A program made the translations under genes and the position numbers. The notes under the pieces are model-generated. The model saw nothing but the letters and a program-made list of their open reading frames with translations, had not been told where the DNA came from and did no database searches. Shown here piece by piece: positions 39,138 through 48,357 of a stretch of DNA of 64,000 nt (position 1 is the first letter of the stretch; each line of letters starts with the position of its first letter). This DNA is from Paenibacillus sp. SYP-B3998 (GTDB taxonomy: Bacteria > Bacillota > Bacilli > Paenibacillales > NBRC-103111), in the NCBI RefSeq assembly GCF_010820665.1, contig NZ_JAAIKC010000005.1, positions 1-64,000 on the forward strand, written 5' to 3'.

Positions 39138-40964
39138 ATGAAAGGCATCCGCTTCTTTCAGTCGATCCAATCGAAGCTGATTATTATTTATGTGCTGCTT
39201 ATTTTAATTGCGATGCAGCTCATCGGTGTTTACTTTTATAAAACGGTAGAGACGTATTTCAAGAACGATTTCTTAGCCTCACGCAATAGTCAGGTGACGC
39301 TGCTGGCTGGTTTCGTAGGCCCTTATTTGACGGGAGATCAGGACGGCAAAAGTACGGAAGGCAAGAAATCGTATACAGATTTGAATGAGTTCGTTAGCAA
39401 TTTATTTTCAATTAATAATGCCGAAATTCAAATTATTGATGCGAATGGTAACGTCGTTAGCACATCAGTTCCTGCTCACTTGAAGCAGAGGAATACACAG
39501 CCTGAAGTGATCAGGGCTCTACAGGGGATTAAGGATAATCAGCGGATATTTACTGACGAGGACGGCTATCGGAAGGTCGTCATCGCGAAGCCAGTTGGGA
39601 GCGGTGTGCGTGTATTAGGCGCGGTGTATATTATCGCATCGATGGAGGATGTGTATAAGACGATCGGTTCGATCAATCGGATTCTGATCTCCGGGACATT
39701 GATCGCCCTCGGCCTAACCGCGATTCTTGGGGTCATCTTATCGAGTACGATTACGAACCCGATCAAGGAGATAACGAGGCAGGCTACGGCGGTTGCTGAG
39801 GGTAACTATGATCAACAGGTGCGTGTGCAGGGGACGGATGAAATTGGTCAGCTCGGCCATACATTCAATTTCATGATGAATCGCTTGAAGGAAGCGCTCT
39901 CGCTCAATGAAGAAGAGAAGGAAAAGTTGGCTTCGATTCTGACGAATATGAACGATGGTGTCATAGCAACGGATGATAGGGGACAAGTCATCGTGCTAAA
40001 CCGTAGGGCGAAGCAAATTCTTCAAACGGAGGAAGAGCATACGCTCGGAAGGGAAATCTCTGAGGTGCTCGGCATCCCGATGGACACCATTCGCCAGTTT
40101 GTTGAGGGACAAGTGAATACGACGTTTCTCGATATTGAGCTCCCCGATGAGGAAGAGCAGCTTTCGGTAAGGATTACGTTTACACCCATTCATCGTAGAA
40201 ACGAAGGACAGCATGGTATTATAGCCGTTCTCCAGGACGTGACGGATCAGGAGAAGCTTGAGCAGGCGAGACGAGAGTTCGTAGCGAACGTGTCACATGA
40301 GCTGCGGACGCCGTTGACGACGATCAAAAGCTATCTGGAAGCACTTGATGACGGTGCGATTGAGGAGCCTCAACTGGCATCACGATTCATCAGCGTTACA
40401 CGCAGCGAGACCGAGCGGATGATCCGATTGGTAACTGATTTGTTACATTTATCAAGACTGGATTCAAAGCAGTCTATGATGAGTAAGGCATCGACACTCG
40501 TCAACGAAATGCTGGAGGAGGTTGCTGACCGATTCTCCTTCCAGCTGCGTCAGCGCAAAATCCGTATCCATATTCAAGTCGAACATGGTATCTCAAGCTT
40601 ACTGTTAGATCGCGACAAAATCGATCAAGTGTTGGATAATCTCGTCTCCAATGCGATTAAATACACCGGAGATGAAGGCGCTATTCACCTATGTGCGAGG
40701 AAAGTAGATAAAGAAATGCTGGAAATCACTGTGCAGGATAATGGTATAGGAATTCCGAAGAAAGACCTATCACGCATTTTCGAACGCTTCTATCGGGTAG
40801 ATAAAGCCCGGTCTCGCAATATGGGTGGTACAGGGCTAGGACTTTCAATTGCCCGGGAAATAGTAAAAGCTCACGGCGGTACGATAGCTATCGAGTCGGA
40901 ATTGGGACAAGGAACTCGCGTTGTGTTTACGCTACCGTTGGGGCAAGAGGAGGCGGCGGTATGA
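39138..40964 (+). CDS. walK: Cell-wall sensor histidine kinase WalK
   Basis: 608-aa membrane kinase. Two transmembrane segments (about residues 12-32 and 180-200) flank an extracellular sensor domain. HAMP (about 200-255), PAS (about 265-370), HisKA with phospho-acceptor H387 in NVSHELRTPLTT, and HATPase with DNGIGIP and GTGLGLSI follow. Architecture and operon match WalK/YycG. Its stop overlaps walH by 4 bp. Confidence 0.96.
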   Translation: MKGIRFFQSIQSKLIIIYVLLILIAMQLIGVYFYKTVETYFKNDFLASRNSQVTLLAGFVGPYLTGDQDGKSTEGKKSYTDLNEFVSNLFSINNAEIQIIDANGNVVSTSVPAHLKQRNTQPEVIRALQGIKDNQRIFTDEDGYRKVVIAKPVGSGVRVLGAVYIIASMEDVYKTIGSINRILISGTLIALGLTAILGVILSSTITNPIKEITRQATAVAEGNYDQQVRVQGTDEIGQLGHTFNFMMNRLKEALSLNEEEKEKLASILTNMNDGVIATDDRGQVIVLNRRAKQILQTEEEHTLGREISEVLGIPMDTIRQFVEGQVNTTFLDIELPDEEEQLSVRITFTPIHRRNEGQHGIIAVLQDVTDQEKLEQARREFVANVSHELRTPLTTIKSYLEALDDGAIEEPQLASRFISVTRSETERMIRLVTDLLHLSRLDSKQSMMSKASTLVNEMLEEVADRFSFQLRQRKIRIHIQVEHGISSLLLDRDKIDQVLDNLVSNAIKYTGDEGAIHLCARKVDKEMLEITVQDNGIGIPKKDLSRIFERFYRVDKARSRNMGGTGLGLSIAREIVKAHGGTIAIESELGQGTRVVFTLPLGQEEAAV

Positions 40965-42250
40965 TAGAAAGAGTGAAATCAATCGTTCTCGTCGTCTTAA
41001 TTGGGTTCAGCTTGTATCTAAGCTTCCTGCTCGCTTCTTATAATCCGCCTAAGGGCGAACCTATTCAGCAGAGCAATTATATACAGACAGAGACGTTAGG
41101 CAGGCAATCTGAGCTTCAAGATATGTTATTTCCCGATCAAATTATCGTTCATCTCGGTAATCAGCAGCATTCTGTTTTGTATCCAAGCAACTATTATTAC
41201 ACGCGCCTTTTGGATAATATTAAGCAGCGTAGTTTTAATGGGTTTCGTAAAACAACGATGTTTTTAGCGAATGTCAATTGGGAAGAAGTTCGTACGAAAC
41301 AGCAGGGCGTTGAGATACGCTTTCGGGAAGGTATCCCGTTTAGTATTCTGCAGCAAATGCTTCGTATTGAAGGTGAAATTCCCGTAGAAAATGATAAAAT
41401 TACCCGAATATGGATTTTTACTAAGGGCAATAACGAGGATGTTCGAGCTTTCTTTTATACCGATTCTCCGAGTATCGGATATGAAGTTGTACACGCAGAT
41501 TTTACAAGTAAAGATATTGAGAATTTCGCTGCTTATGGCGATCTAACTAACTTGTACAAGACGACGAACAATGGGGATTATTATGTTCCGGTGAAGCCAC
41601 TTCGTGTCTCAAGCTATTCTTTTAATTATAGTCTGTTATCGGCTGATCAGTTGAAGCAGAGCTTGTTCGTGGATCCGGGGATTACACGGAATTTGAAGGA
41701 GCGGGACGGCTCCGAAATCTACACGGATAGTAAGCGCGGATTTCAACTTAATCGTGACCAGCGGTGGATCACCTATTCAGACCCTATAGCTCCTGTAGAG
41801 AGCAAGAGTGATGTGCGTGAAGATTTGGTCGCAGGGATTAAATTCATCAATCAGCATATTGGTTGGGATGGGAAATATTTAGTTGCGCGTACACCGCAAA
41901 AGCAGTCTTACGACAACCATACCTTTACGTTCCGCCAATATTATGAGGCTTTTCCGATTATTACGAGCCAACTGGAAGGCTTCGGTTCTTTGAAGCTGCA
42001 AATACAGAAAGGCCTTGTATCTGGTTTCGAGCGCTCGATGATTATTCCAGATTTGAAGTCAGCTCAGCGTCGTGATGCAGAGCTAATCTCGGGGGACGTA
42101 TTGGAAGAAAGACTGCAATATTATCAGCGTAAAATGAGTATCGTTACGATCTTTCCGGCGTACCGACCAATCGTTTCGGAAAAGACAGTGGTTCTTATAC
42201 CGACATGGGTCCTTGAGCTGCGAGATGGTACGTTTGATTTTATGGAGTAA
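40961..42250 (+). CDS. walH: WalK-associated regulator WalH (YycH)
   Basis: 429-aa protein with one N-terminal membrane segment (about residues 7-26) and a large extracellular part. In Bacillus YycH and YycI associate with WalK in the membrane and tune its activity. Identification is from operon position, topology and the two-domain extracellular length; sequence conservation in this family is low. Coupled to walK by a 4-bp overlap. Confidence 0.9.
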   Translation: MIERVKSIVLVVLIGFSLYLSFLLASYNPPKGEPIQQSNYIQTETLGRQSELQDMLFPDQIIVHLGNQQHSVLYPSNYYYTRLLDNIKQRSFNGFRKTTMFLANVNWEEVRTKQQGVEIRFREGIPFSILQQMLRIEGEIPVENDKITRIWIFTKGNNEDVRAFFYTDSPSIGYEVVHADFTSKDIENFAAYGDLTNLYKTTNNGDYYVPVKPLRVSSYSFNYSLLSADQLKQSLFVDPGITRNLKERDGSEIYTDSKRGFQLNRDQRWITYSDPIAPVESKSDVREDLVAGIKFINQHIGWDGKYLVARTPQKQSYDNHTFTFRQYYEAFPIITSQLEGFGSLKLQIQKGLVSGFERSMIIPDLKSAQRRDAELISGDVLEERLQYYQRKMSIVTIFPAYRPIVSEKTVVLIPTWVLELRDGTFDFME

Positions 42251-42280
42251 CATCGATTATGAGCGAAGGCAGGTGAAGCC

Positions 42281-43063
42281 TTGAACTGGGGCCGGGCCAA
42301 AACGATATTAATCCTATCCTTTTTGATGTTGAATATGATTCTTGGTTTTCAGTTATGGTCGACCAATCGATCCAATCAAACGGAAATTGCCGCTGACACC
42401 TCGGGGACCGTTGAAGAATTGAATCGTGTGCTGCGCAGCAAAAATATCCGTCTAGTCGAGGAGTTGCCAACGGATTTACCCAAGCTGAAGGTCATTACGG
42501 TGAAGTTCGATGAGAGCTTTAAGCCAGGAGAGATGAAGACGCTGAAAACCCCCATGACTATGACGAGTATTTTGGGGAAAAGTGTGACCAAAGAGGTACA
42601 GGCACGATCTGAAATTCCGCATTTCGAGATGTATCAATTTGATTCGGTGACGAGTAAAAATGGCGTTTATCAGTTTAATCAAGCGTATGGGAAGCTACCT
42701 TTGTTCGATGTGAAGGTGGAGCTCAATGAGCAAAACGGAGAAATTACCAGTTACCGACAAGCTTACGTTGAAGTAGAATCAGGAGTAGAACAAGCAGAGC
42801 AAAAGTTAATTCCTGCACAGCTGGCTGTTCGCAGTTTAGTGGAAAATTACTTGAGCGAAGGCTCTATTATTACGGAAGTTCGGCTAGGCTATCACGGTCA
42901 ACTGTACAATTCACAAACGCAGCCGATGTTCCCGCATTGGCGGGTAACGATCGATAACGGGGATATTTATTATTTACAAGCCTTTAATGGAGCGGTTGAG
43001 CCTCCTCAGAAGGGTTCTGACTTAGCCCCGTTTGCCACGCCTGATGCCAAGAGTAAGAAATAA
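42281..43063 (+). CDS. walI: WalK-associated regulator WalI (YycI)
   Basis: 260-aa protein with an N-terminal membrane helix beginning MNWGRAKTILILSFLMLN, a hallmark of YycI, and an extracellular domain resembling that of YycH. It probably pairs with WalH to modulate WalK. The start is TTG with AGGTGA upstream. It lies 30 bp after walH. Confidence 0.92.
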   Translation: MNWGRAKTILILSFLMLNMILGFQLWSTNRSNQTEIAADTSGTVEELNRVLRSKNIRLVEELPTDLPKLKVITVKFDESFKPGEMKTLKTPMTMTSILGKSVTKEVQARSEIPHFEMYQFDSVTSKNGVYQFNQAYGKLPLFDVKVELNEQNGEITSYRQAYVEVESGVEQAEQKLIPAQLAVRSLVENYLSEGSIITEVRLGYHGQLYNSQTQPMFPHWRVTIDNGDIYYLQAFNGAVEPPQKGSDLAPFATPDAKSKK

Positions 43064-43160
43064 GCAGAGTGCTTGTGCAGATAAGAGCAATAAGAATGAT
43101 TAATGGGTTATTGACAACATGAGACTGAAAAACAAGGTACGTTATAGAGGAGCAAGAAGT

Positions 43161-43961
43161 ATGGGATTGAGATTCACGGTACTGTCGAGTGGTTCGACGG
43201 GTAACGCAACGGTGATCGACAATGGAGAGAAGAAGCTGCTCGTGGATGTAGGATTCAGCGCTAAGAAGATGGAGCAGCTGATGAAGGAGCGCGAAGTTGC
43301 GGCTAGCAGCATTGATGCTATTCTCGTTACACACGAGCATTCCGATCATATTAAAGGACTGGGTGCGTTTGCGCGTAAGTATAAATTACCGATCTATGCC
43401 AATGAGAAGACATGGGAAGAGCTGGATCGTCAGATTGGCGAGATTGCCGAAGAGAACAAGAGAGTGATGGACACCGGGGCGATGGAGGAATTCGGAAGCT
43501 TGAAAGTGGAGTCATTTGGGATTTCTCACGATGCGGCTGAGCCTGTAGGGTATTGCTTTTATGAGAATGAACAAAAGGTAAGTGTCGTTACCGATTTGGG
43601 CTATATGAGCTCCAAGGTGAAGGAGAAGATCATTGACTCTGATGCGATGGTGCTAGAGACCAATCATGATGTAGAGATGCTTCGCATGGGGCACTATCCA
43701 TGGAGCATTAAGCGTCGTATCCTGGGCGATAAAGGCCATTTATCCAACGAAGCTGCGGGGGAAGCGCTCTGTGACGTAATGACCAGCAAGACGAAATCCG
43801 TCTATATGGCGCATCTTAGCCGTGACCATAATTTAATGGATTTGGCCAGGCTAACCGTGAATAACATAGTACAAGAGCGTGCCCCTGAGGCCAAGCAAAT
43901 GCGGCTGATGGATACGTATTTCGACCGACCTACGAAATGGGAAGTGTTGGACTCGGAGTAA
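43161..43961 (+). CDS. walJ: Metallo-beta-lactamase-fold exonuclease WalJ (YycJ)
   Basis: 266-aa cytoplasmic MBL-fold protein. Metal-binding THEHSDHIKG is near residue 58; other ligand blocks are SHDAAEP and the late AHLSRDHN. YycJ proteins are 5'-3' DNA exonucleases linked to mismatch repair and to the WalRK operon. The frame is open from 43119, but GAGGAG is placed for the ATG at 43161, matching the conserved N-terminus LRFTVLSSGSTGN. Its last 32 bp overlap a convergent small gene. Confidence 0.94.
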   Translation: MGLRFTVLSSGSTGNATVIDNGEKKLLVDVGFSAKKMEQLMKEREVAASSIDAILVTHEHSDHIKGLGAFARKYKLPIYANEKTWEELDRQIGEIAEENKRVMDTGAMEEFGSLKVESFGISHDAAEPVGYCFYENEQKVSVVTDLGYMSSKVKEKIIDSDAMVLETNHDVEMLRMGHYPWSIKRRILGDKGHLSNEAAGEALCDVMTSKTKSVYMAHLSRDHNLMDLARLTVNNIVQERAPEAKQMRLMDTYFDRPTKWEVLDSE

Positions 43962-44139
43962 GAGTAGCGTCCAAGTCCTTGGATTTCTGCTGAAGCTCTT
44001 GCGCTGTGATGACGCCTTTATCGATCAAAACTTGAATAAGAGAAGACAACACGAGCGACTGGTTATACTGACTTTCTTTGAGATCAGCCAATTTACCAAT
44101 CATATTAATTTCATCTAAATGGGAATGTATACGATTCAT
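43930..44139 (-). CDS. Small hypothetical helical protein
   Basis: 69-aa mostly helical protein (VLSSLIQVLIDKGVITAQEL in the middle) preceded by a good AAGGAG site. It converges on and overlaps walJ by 32 bp. The helical pattern with an ITAQEL turn recalls small nitrile-hydratase-subunit-like or ribosome-associated peptides, but I do not assign a family. Confidence 0.6.
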   Translation of the reverse strand: MNRIHSHLDEINMIGKLADLKESQYNQSLVLSSLIQVLIDKGVITAQELQQKSKDLDATLTPSPTLPIS

Positions 44140-44449
44140 GGGTCATACTCCTTTGGGAATTTGATTTTAAAGTTTCGATTAACTCTAGTATTTCGTTAAG
44201 AGATTTGGTTTACTATTATTGTAGGCAAGAAACGAGCGAAACATTCCTATTTTTTGCAAAAAAAGAAAAGTATCACCGTCGGGGTTGCTGACAAAGGGAG
44301 TGGAGAACGCAAGTTGTTTGCAGAGGAGCAGTAAGGATCGAATCTGAGGTCCGTTTTCTTCCGAAAACGCTGAATACTCTGAGCAAATCGCTAAGATTCT
44401 GCAGGATACCTACATGATCAACAGCCCTCGTCAGCGAGGGGGATCCGGT
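44140..44449. other. Intergenic region between the small gene and htrC
   Basis: About 310 bp with no gene I can support. It contains a 14-bp A/T palindrome around GC (TTTTTTGCAAAAAA, about 44250-44263), which could be a weak hairpin, and the divergent promoter regions of the flanking genes. Confidence 0.4.
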
Positions 44450-45667
44450 ATGAGTTTGTTTGATGATGATTTTTATTCAACCAAAAGAAAAAGGGAAAAG
44501 CAGCGCCCTTGGCAGCCCAAAGGTTCGGTTGGATTCAAAAGCTTTGCGGATCGTAGACGAAATGTAGCACTTGTCGCTGGAGTAGGCGGTGCGCTGATCA
44601 TGCTAGCACTAATGTGGTTAGTTGGCGGCTTCGGTAAGGGCGACACGGCGACAACGGCTTTGACGGTACCTGCTTTGGCAAAGGCGGAAGCGCATCCTAT
44701 GAACAGTGATACGGTCGTAACAGCAACGGAGAAGATTAAGCCAGCTGTGGTTAGTGTCATCTCCTCGAAAAAGGATGAGAAGGGGCAAGAGACGGGGCTG
44801 GGGATTGGCTCTGGTGTCATCTTTGGCCGGAATGGCGATAAAGTCCGTATCGTTACGAATAGTCATGTCGTAGAGAGCGGAAATCAATTCGAGATTGTTA
44901 ATTTCCAAGGCGAGCATCGCAAGGCGACACTGGTTGGACGCGATCGTATAACCGATCTAGCGGTGCTGGAAACCGATGGAAAAGATCTGAAGGTCATCGC
45001 CGAATTCGGTGATTCCTCTCAACTGCGTGCCGGGGAAACAGCTATTGCTGTTGGGAATCCGCTTGGACTTGGTTTCTCGCCAACGGTAACACAGGGGATT
45101 ATTTCTTCGCCTAAACGGACGATTCCCGTTTCGCTTACGCGTGATAGTGGTGATTACGACTGGGAAATGGATGTTATCCAAACCGATGCTGCCATTAATC
45201 AAGGTAATAGCGGGGGGCCGCTCGTTAATATTGAAGGTAAGGTTATCGGTATCAACTCGATGAAAATTGCCGATACGGGTGTGGAAGGGCTTGGTTTTGC
45301 CATCCCGATTAATAGCGTTAAACCCATTCTCGATAGTATAATTACGGATCATAAGGTGAAACGTCCTTTGATCGGAGTTTCCACGCAGGAGCTGCAAGCT
45401 TTTAGCGGAACGGATGTATTAAAGCTCCCAGCAGATGTGAAAACTGGAGTTATCGTCTTCGATGTTTCCGGACCTGCCAAAGACGCTGGTCTCAAGGCAC
45501 AGGACGTCATCGTTCAGCTCGATGATCGCAAGATTGACAGCACCATCACTCTTCGAAAATATTTGTACAACGAGAAGCGGATCGGGGATAAGGTCAATGT
45601 GACTTACTACCGCGGCGGTAAAAAATTCAGTGTATCCGTAACACTCGTAGAAGCGAGTGATAAATAA
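44450..45667 (+). CDS. htrC: HtrA-like membrane serine protease
   Basis: 405-aa protease with a cytoplasmic N-terminus, one membrane segment (about residues 43-60), a trypsin-like domain and a C-terminal PDZ domain. The catalytic triad is H139 (TNSHVV), D169 (ITDLAVLE) and S254 (NQGNSGGPL). It is the quality-control protease that closes the walRKHIJ cluster in Bacillus (HtrC/YycK). The frame extends 12 codons upstream to an ATG, but AGGGGG favours the ATG at 44450. Confidence 0.94.
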   Translation: MSLFDDDFYSTKRKREKQRPWQPKGSVGFKSFADRRRNVALVAGVGGALIMLALMWLVGGFGKGDTATTALTVPALAKAEAHPMNSDTVVTATEKIKPAVVSVISSKKDEKGQETGLGIGSGVIFGRNGDKVRIVTNSHVVESGNQFEIVNFQGEHRKATLVGRDRITDLAVLETDGKDLKVIAEFGDSSQLRAGETAIAVGNPLGLGFSPTVTQGIISSPKRTIPVSLTRDSGDYDWEMDVIQTDAAINQGNSGGPLVNIEGKVIGINSMKIADTGVEGLGFAIPINSVKPILDSIITDHKVKRPLIGVSTQELQAFSGTDVLKLPADVKTGVIVFDVSGPAKDAGLKAQDVIVQLDDRKIDSTITLRKYLYNEKRIGDKVNVTYYRGGKKFSVSVTLVEASDK

Positions 45668-45703
45668 CGAGTGGGAAACAACGCGGATGAGAGAGGTACT
45701 TGC

Positions 45704-45871
45704 ATGTACGTAGTATGTAAAGATCATGTAGAAATCGCGATCGATGAGTTTGTTGATGAATATGAAGAAGCCCCAGACATTGTGGATCTGCAGAAGACGC
45801 ATTTTGCCAACTGGGAAGCACCGACACAGTGCGAGCACTGCCAGGCGTCAGCGCGATTTCTAGTTGTATAA
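45704..45871 (+). CDS. CxxH/CxxC small protein
   Basis: 55-aa acidic protein with CKDH near the N-terminus and CEHC near the C-terminus, a likely zinc-binding pair. This matches the CxxH/CxxC family found after htrC and before rlmH in Bacillales. GAGAGGT precedes the ATG at 45704. Function is unknown. Confidence 0.88.
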   Translation: MYVVCKDHVEIAIDEFVDEYEEAPDIVDLQKTHFANWEAPTQCEHCQASARFLVV

Positions 45872-45897
45872 GAGAGGCGGAGGCCTCTCTTTTTTTT
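45871..45897 (+). terminator. Intrinsic terminator after the CxxH/CxxC gene
   Basis: AGAGAGGC and GCCTCTCT form a perfect 8-bp stem with a 4-nt loop followed by a T run. It begins at the last base of the stop codon. Confidence 0.9.
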
Positions 45898-46010
45898 GTT
45901 TGGGTGAAAGCATAAAAAAGTGCTAGTTGTATAAAAAACGTTTATATGAAATACCAGCTGTATACAATAAAAACTTGTGAGCGAGTGCTTTGTAGAAATG
46001 GGGATCGGTT

Positions 46011-46490
46011 GTGCATATACAAATACTTACCGTTGGGAAATTAAAAGAACGCTATCTTGTGGATGGGATAGCGGAGTACGTAAAGCGGCTTGGGCCGTAT
46101 GCCAAGATGCAGATGATCGAGGTGCCTGATGAGAAGGCACCCGAGAGCATGAGTCCTGCTGAGGAACAGCAGGTCAAGCATAAGGAAGGCGAGCGGCTTC
46201 TTGCTGCGCTGCGCCCTGAAGCTTACGTCGTGGCGCTTGCCATCGACGGTGAGATGTGGACGAGCGAGCAGCTTGCGAGCTCGCTCGATAAATTGGCCAC
46301 CTACGGGCGAAGCCAGGTGGCCTTCATTATTGGCGGCTCGCTCGGACTGTCGAACGAGCTGCTGCGCCGAGCGGATATGCGGCTGTCTTTTGGCCGCATG
46401 ACGCTGCCACACCAGCTAATGCGGCTGGTGCTGGTGGAGCAGATTTATCGCGCGATGCGGATAAATCGCGGGGAGCCTTATCATAAGTAA
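46011..46490 (+). CDS. rlmH: 23S rRNA (pseudouridine1915-N3)-methyltransferase RlmH
   Basis: 159-aa SPOUT methyltransferase (formerly OrfX) that methylates pseudouridine 1915 in 23S rRNA. The knotted SAM-binding region contains [14 protein letters not shown], and the C-terminus [20 protein letters not shown] to EPYHK is diagnostic. The start is GTG. In staphylococci the last codons of this gene are the integration site of SCC elements; here too conserved synteny stops exactly at its 3' end. Confidence 0.97.
   Translation: MHIQILTVGKLKERYLVDGIAEYVKRLGPYAKMQMIEVPDEKAPESMSPAEEQQVKHKEGERLLAALRPEAYVVALAIDGEMWTSEQLASSLDKLATYGRSQVAFIIGGSLGLSNELLRRADMRLSFGRMTLPHQLMRLVLVEQIYRAMRINRGEPYHK
46473..46490 (+). 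other. attB-like sequence at the rlmH 3' end
   Basis: GAGCCTTATCATAAGTAA, the last codons and stop of rlmH. It closely resembles the core attachment sequence of staphylococcal SCC elements at the same codons (TTATCATAAGT). A serine-recombinase remnant abuts it on the right. Confidence 0.55.
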
Positions 46491-46496
46491 CGGCAA

Positions 46497-46757
46497 CGGT
46501 TTTTGAGCAACATTCGTGAAAGACAAGAAGCTGCTTGCTGGGGAAGGACTTGAGCATTTAGGCAAAATCAATTCTTTCGTCAATCTTCGAGCCAGACTTA
46601 GCTTCATCGACAAATATTTCCTTTAAATTCCAATTCTGGCTGGTACAATGTGCCTGTATTCGTTTCTTTTATTCTGCTATTGAAGTGTTGTCTTTTTGAG
46701 AGTCAGAGCTAATACGAACATAGCCAACAACATGTTTAATCATTTGTTTCATAGAAT
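46497..46757 (-). pseudogene. Large serine recombinase, decayed N-terminal fragment
   Basis: On the minus strand, AGGAGG precedes ATG 46757 and MKQMIKHVVGYVRISSDSQ, the start of a serine-recombinase catalytic domain with the active-site serine region VRISSDSQ. A TAA follows after IAE (codon 28). The frame continues recognisably, with HCTSQNWNLKEIFVDEAKSG, to a second stop about 65 codons in, and similarity fades at the rlmH 3' end. Everything beyond (helix, zinc ribbon, coiled coil) is missing. It is dead, and is truncated exactly where a site-specific junction at rlmH would lie. Confidence 0.75.
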
Positions 46758-46862
46758 TAACCTCCTGTAAGATAACTATATAAATCCATGTGGACATTTT
46801 ACCGAACAGGATGTTTATTGTACATATTTGGTTGAGGTAAACTTATAATGGGGTGATTACTA

Positions 46863-47819
46863 TTGCTAGGCGCTACATTAATTATTAAAATAATAACCAG
46901 TTCAATTGTAGTTGCTATGATTTCTACATTTTTTAAATTAGGGGTATGGTCTCAAATTGCTTCAAGCAAATTTTTAGAGAAGTATGATAGTAAGGAGGAA
47001 CTACTGTTTAAAGCAAGAAGTGACTTATTTGTTATTAAAGATAATATACCAAAAGGAATCTTCAACACCCTTCCGTTTCTATTATGGCATGTTGTATTAT
47101 ATTTAATATTAGCGGTACTTTCCGACTCTGGATATTTGCCTGTTATTTTAACTGCACCTCAACTTTCTAATTACTTGTTTGTTCCTATAATGTTTGTGTT
47201 GTTTCATCCAGGTTACCTTTTTTTCGCCTTGGATATAAAAAGGGTTGACGTTAATCAAGGAAAGATAAAATATGAACACCCCGTGTGGTTTAGTTATGCT
47301 ATATCACTTATCGTAATCGGTGTCATGTTAACTGATGTGTATGTTAGTCCAGCCATTAAGCAAAAGATTATGGGATATTTACAAATTACTAGTGAACAGG
47401 ATGGTAATCTTTCACTGGTCTATGTAATTTGTTCTTGGATAAGCAGATATCTAGTATTAAAGCCAGTCACTAGATGGATTGTTCAATATGAAGACTATAG
47501 GTTGACCGAAAGGTCTAAGGAAGTTAAAAATGATCAAACGTCCATATATGGCGTAGCAGGTCTTTTGTTCTCAATTGTATTAGTATTTACTGGAACTTTT
47601 GTTACCTTATCTGGAGCTGTCACAAATTTAATACCACCTATCGGGGATTTAATTAACCTTTACTGTTTTATATTGTTAGGAGCAGTGTTGGCTGGACAAA
47701 GATCAAAGTACTTGGAAATTTCAAGAAGTTGTTATAAAGTGAAAGGTCAGTTATTTTATAAAAACATAAAGGGTGAAAAGGTAAAGATTAAACCAGATCC
47801 GCCTAAATCAAGAAAGTAA
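46863..47819 (+). CDS. Polytopic membrane protein, unknown function
   Basis: 318-aa protein with about seven hydrophobic segments (for example about residues 5-27, 68-90, 102-122, 140-160 and 240-265) and a basic C-terminal tail (KIKPDPPKSRK). The start is TTG at 46863 with GGGGTGAT upstream. It is markedly AT-rich compared with htrC or rlmH, in keeping with transfer. No family recognised; its position between recombinase scraps suggests island cargo. Confidence 0.65.
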   Translation: MLGATLIIKIITSSIVVAMISTFFKLGVWSQIASSKFLEKYDSKEELLFKARSDLFVIKDNIPKGIFNTLPFLLWHVVLYLILAVLSDSGYLPVILTAPQLSNYLFVPIMFVLFHPGYLFFALDIKRVDVNQGKIKYEHPVWFSYAISLIVIGVMLTDVYVSPAIKQKIMGYLQITSEQDGNLSLVYVICSWISRYLVLKPVTRWIVQYEDYRLTERSKEVKNDQTSIYGVAGLLFSIVLVFTGTFVTLSGAVTNLIPPIGDLINLYCFILLGAVLAGQRSKYLEISRSCYKVKGQLFYKNIKGEKVKIKPDPPKSRK

Positions 47820-47890
47820 CACGGCCCCAAATAAAATATGGGTAGTTAGTTTGTTTTTTGTAACGGAAATTAGAATTATTCGTACAAAAA

Positions 47891-47932
47891 ATACCTTGGA
47901 GCTGTTGGTATTCATGGCTCCAAGGCATTTTT
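47891..47932. terminator. Hairpin terminator after the membrane-protein gene
   Basis: CCTTGGAGC and GCTCCAAGG form a 9-bp stem extended by a TA/CA end, with T- or A-rich flanks on both sides, so it may act in both directions (the leftward recombinase remnant ends just beyond). Confidence 0.75.
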
Positions 47933-47984
47933 ATTGCAGATATGTAAAAACAATTCTCGACTAAGGAATTCAAGGTAATCTATC

Positions 47985-48272
47985 TCAGATAGCTACTCTA
48001 CTTGTAAGCGATTCACCGAGCTTCAACTCAATCCGATCAATCTTCCTATCCTCAGTTATAGTAACCCTCTTTATCGCCGCATGCACAAGCTGCTTCCGTT
48101 TTTCATTACTAAGCTTATCAAATAGCGTTATAAACTCCCTCAAAATGCCTCTTACAACAGCCGTTGATACATTCATATCAACATTATTTTCACTAAGCTG
48201 ATCTTCAATTTCCACTTTCCGCTTCTGTAGCTGCTGCTTACTCTTGTCTATATCGGCCAGCTTCTCTTTCAA
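47985..48272 (-). pseudogene. Serine recombinase, C-terminal fragment
   Basis: 95 codons of the C-terminal end of a large serine recombinase: a coiled coil (KEKLADIDKSKQQLQKRKVE) followed by LFDKLSNEKRKQLVHAAIKR and the terminal VTITEDRKIDRIELKL, a pattern shared by many phage/SCC-type recombinases. The catalytic and zinc-ribbon parts are absent. It lies on the same strand as the N-terminal fragment at 46497-46757 but upstream of it, so the two cannot be one simply interrupted gene. Confidence 0.75.
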
Positions 48273-48357
48273 AGTTGAGAAGTAGCATGGAAATTCGACC
48301 CCATTGAAGTTAGTTGTAAACAGTGTTACTCTAACAACGGTAAACTCAAAATCTATG

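Noticed and set aside
46416-46613. Small leftward reading frame overlapping the rlmH 3' end as a gene
   Set aside because: It runs in another frame of the same strand as the serine-recombinase remnant; the recombinase similarity is in a different frame and explains the region.
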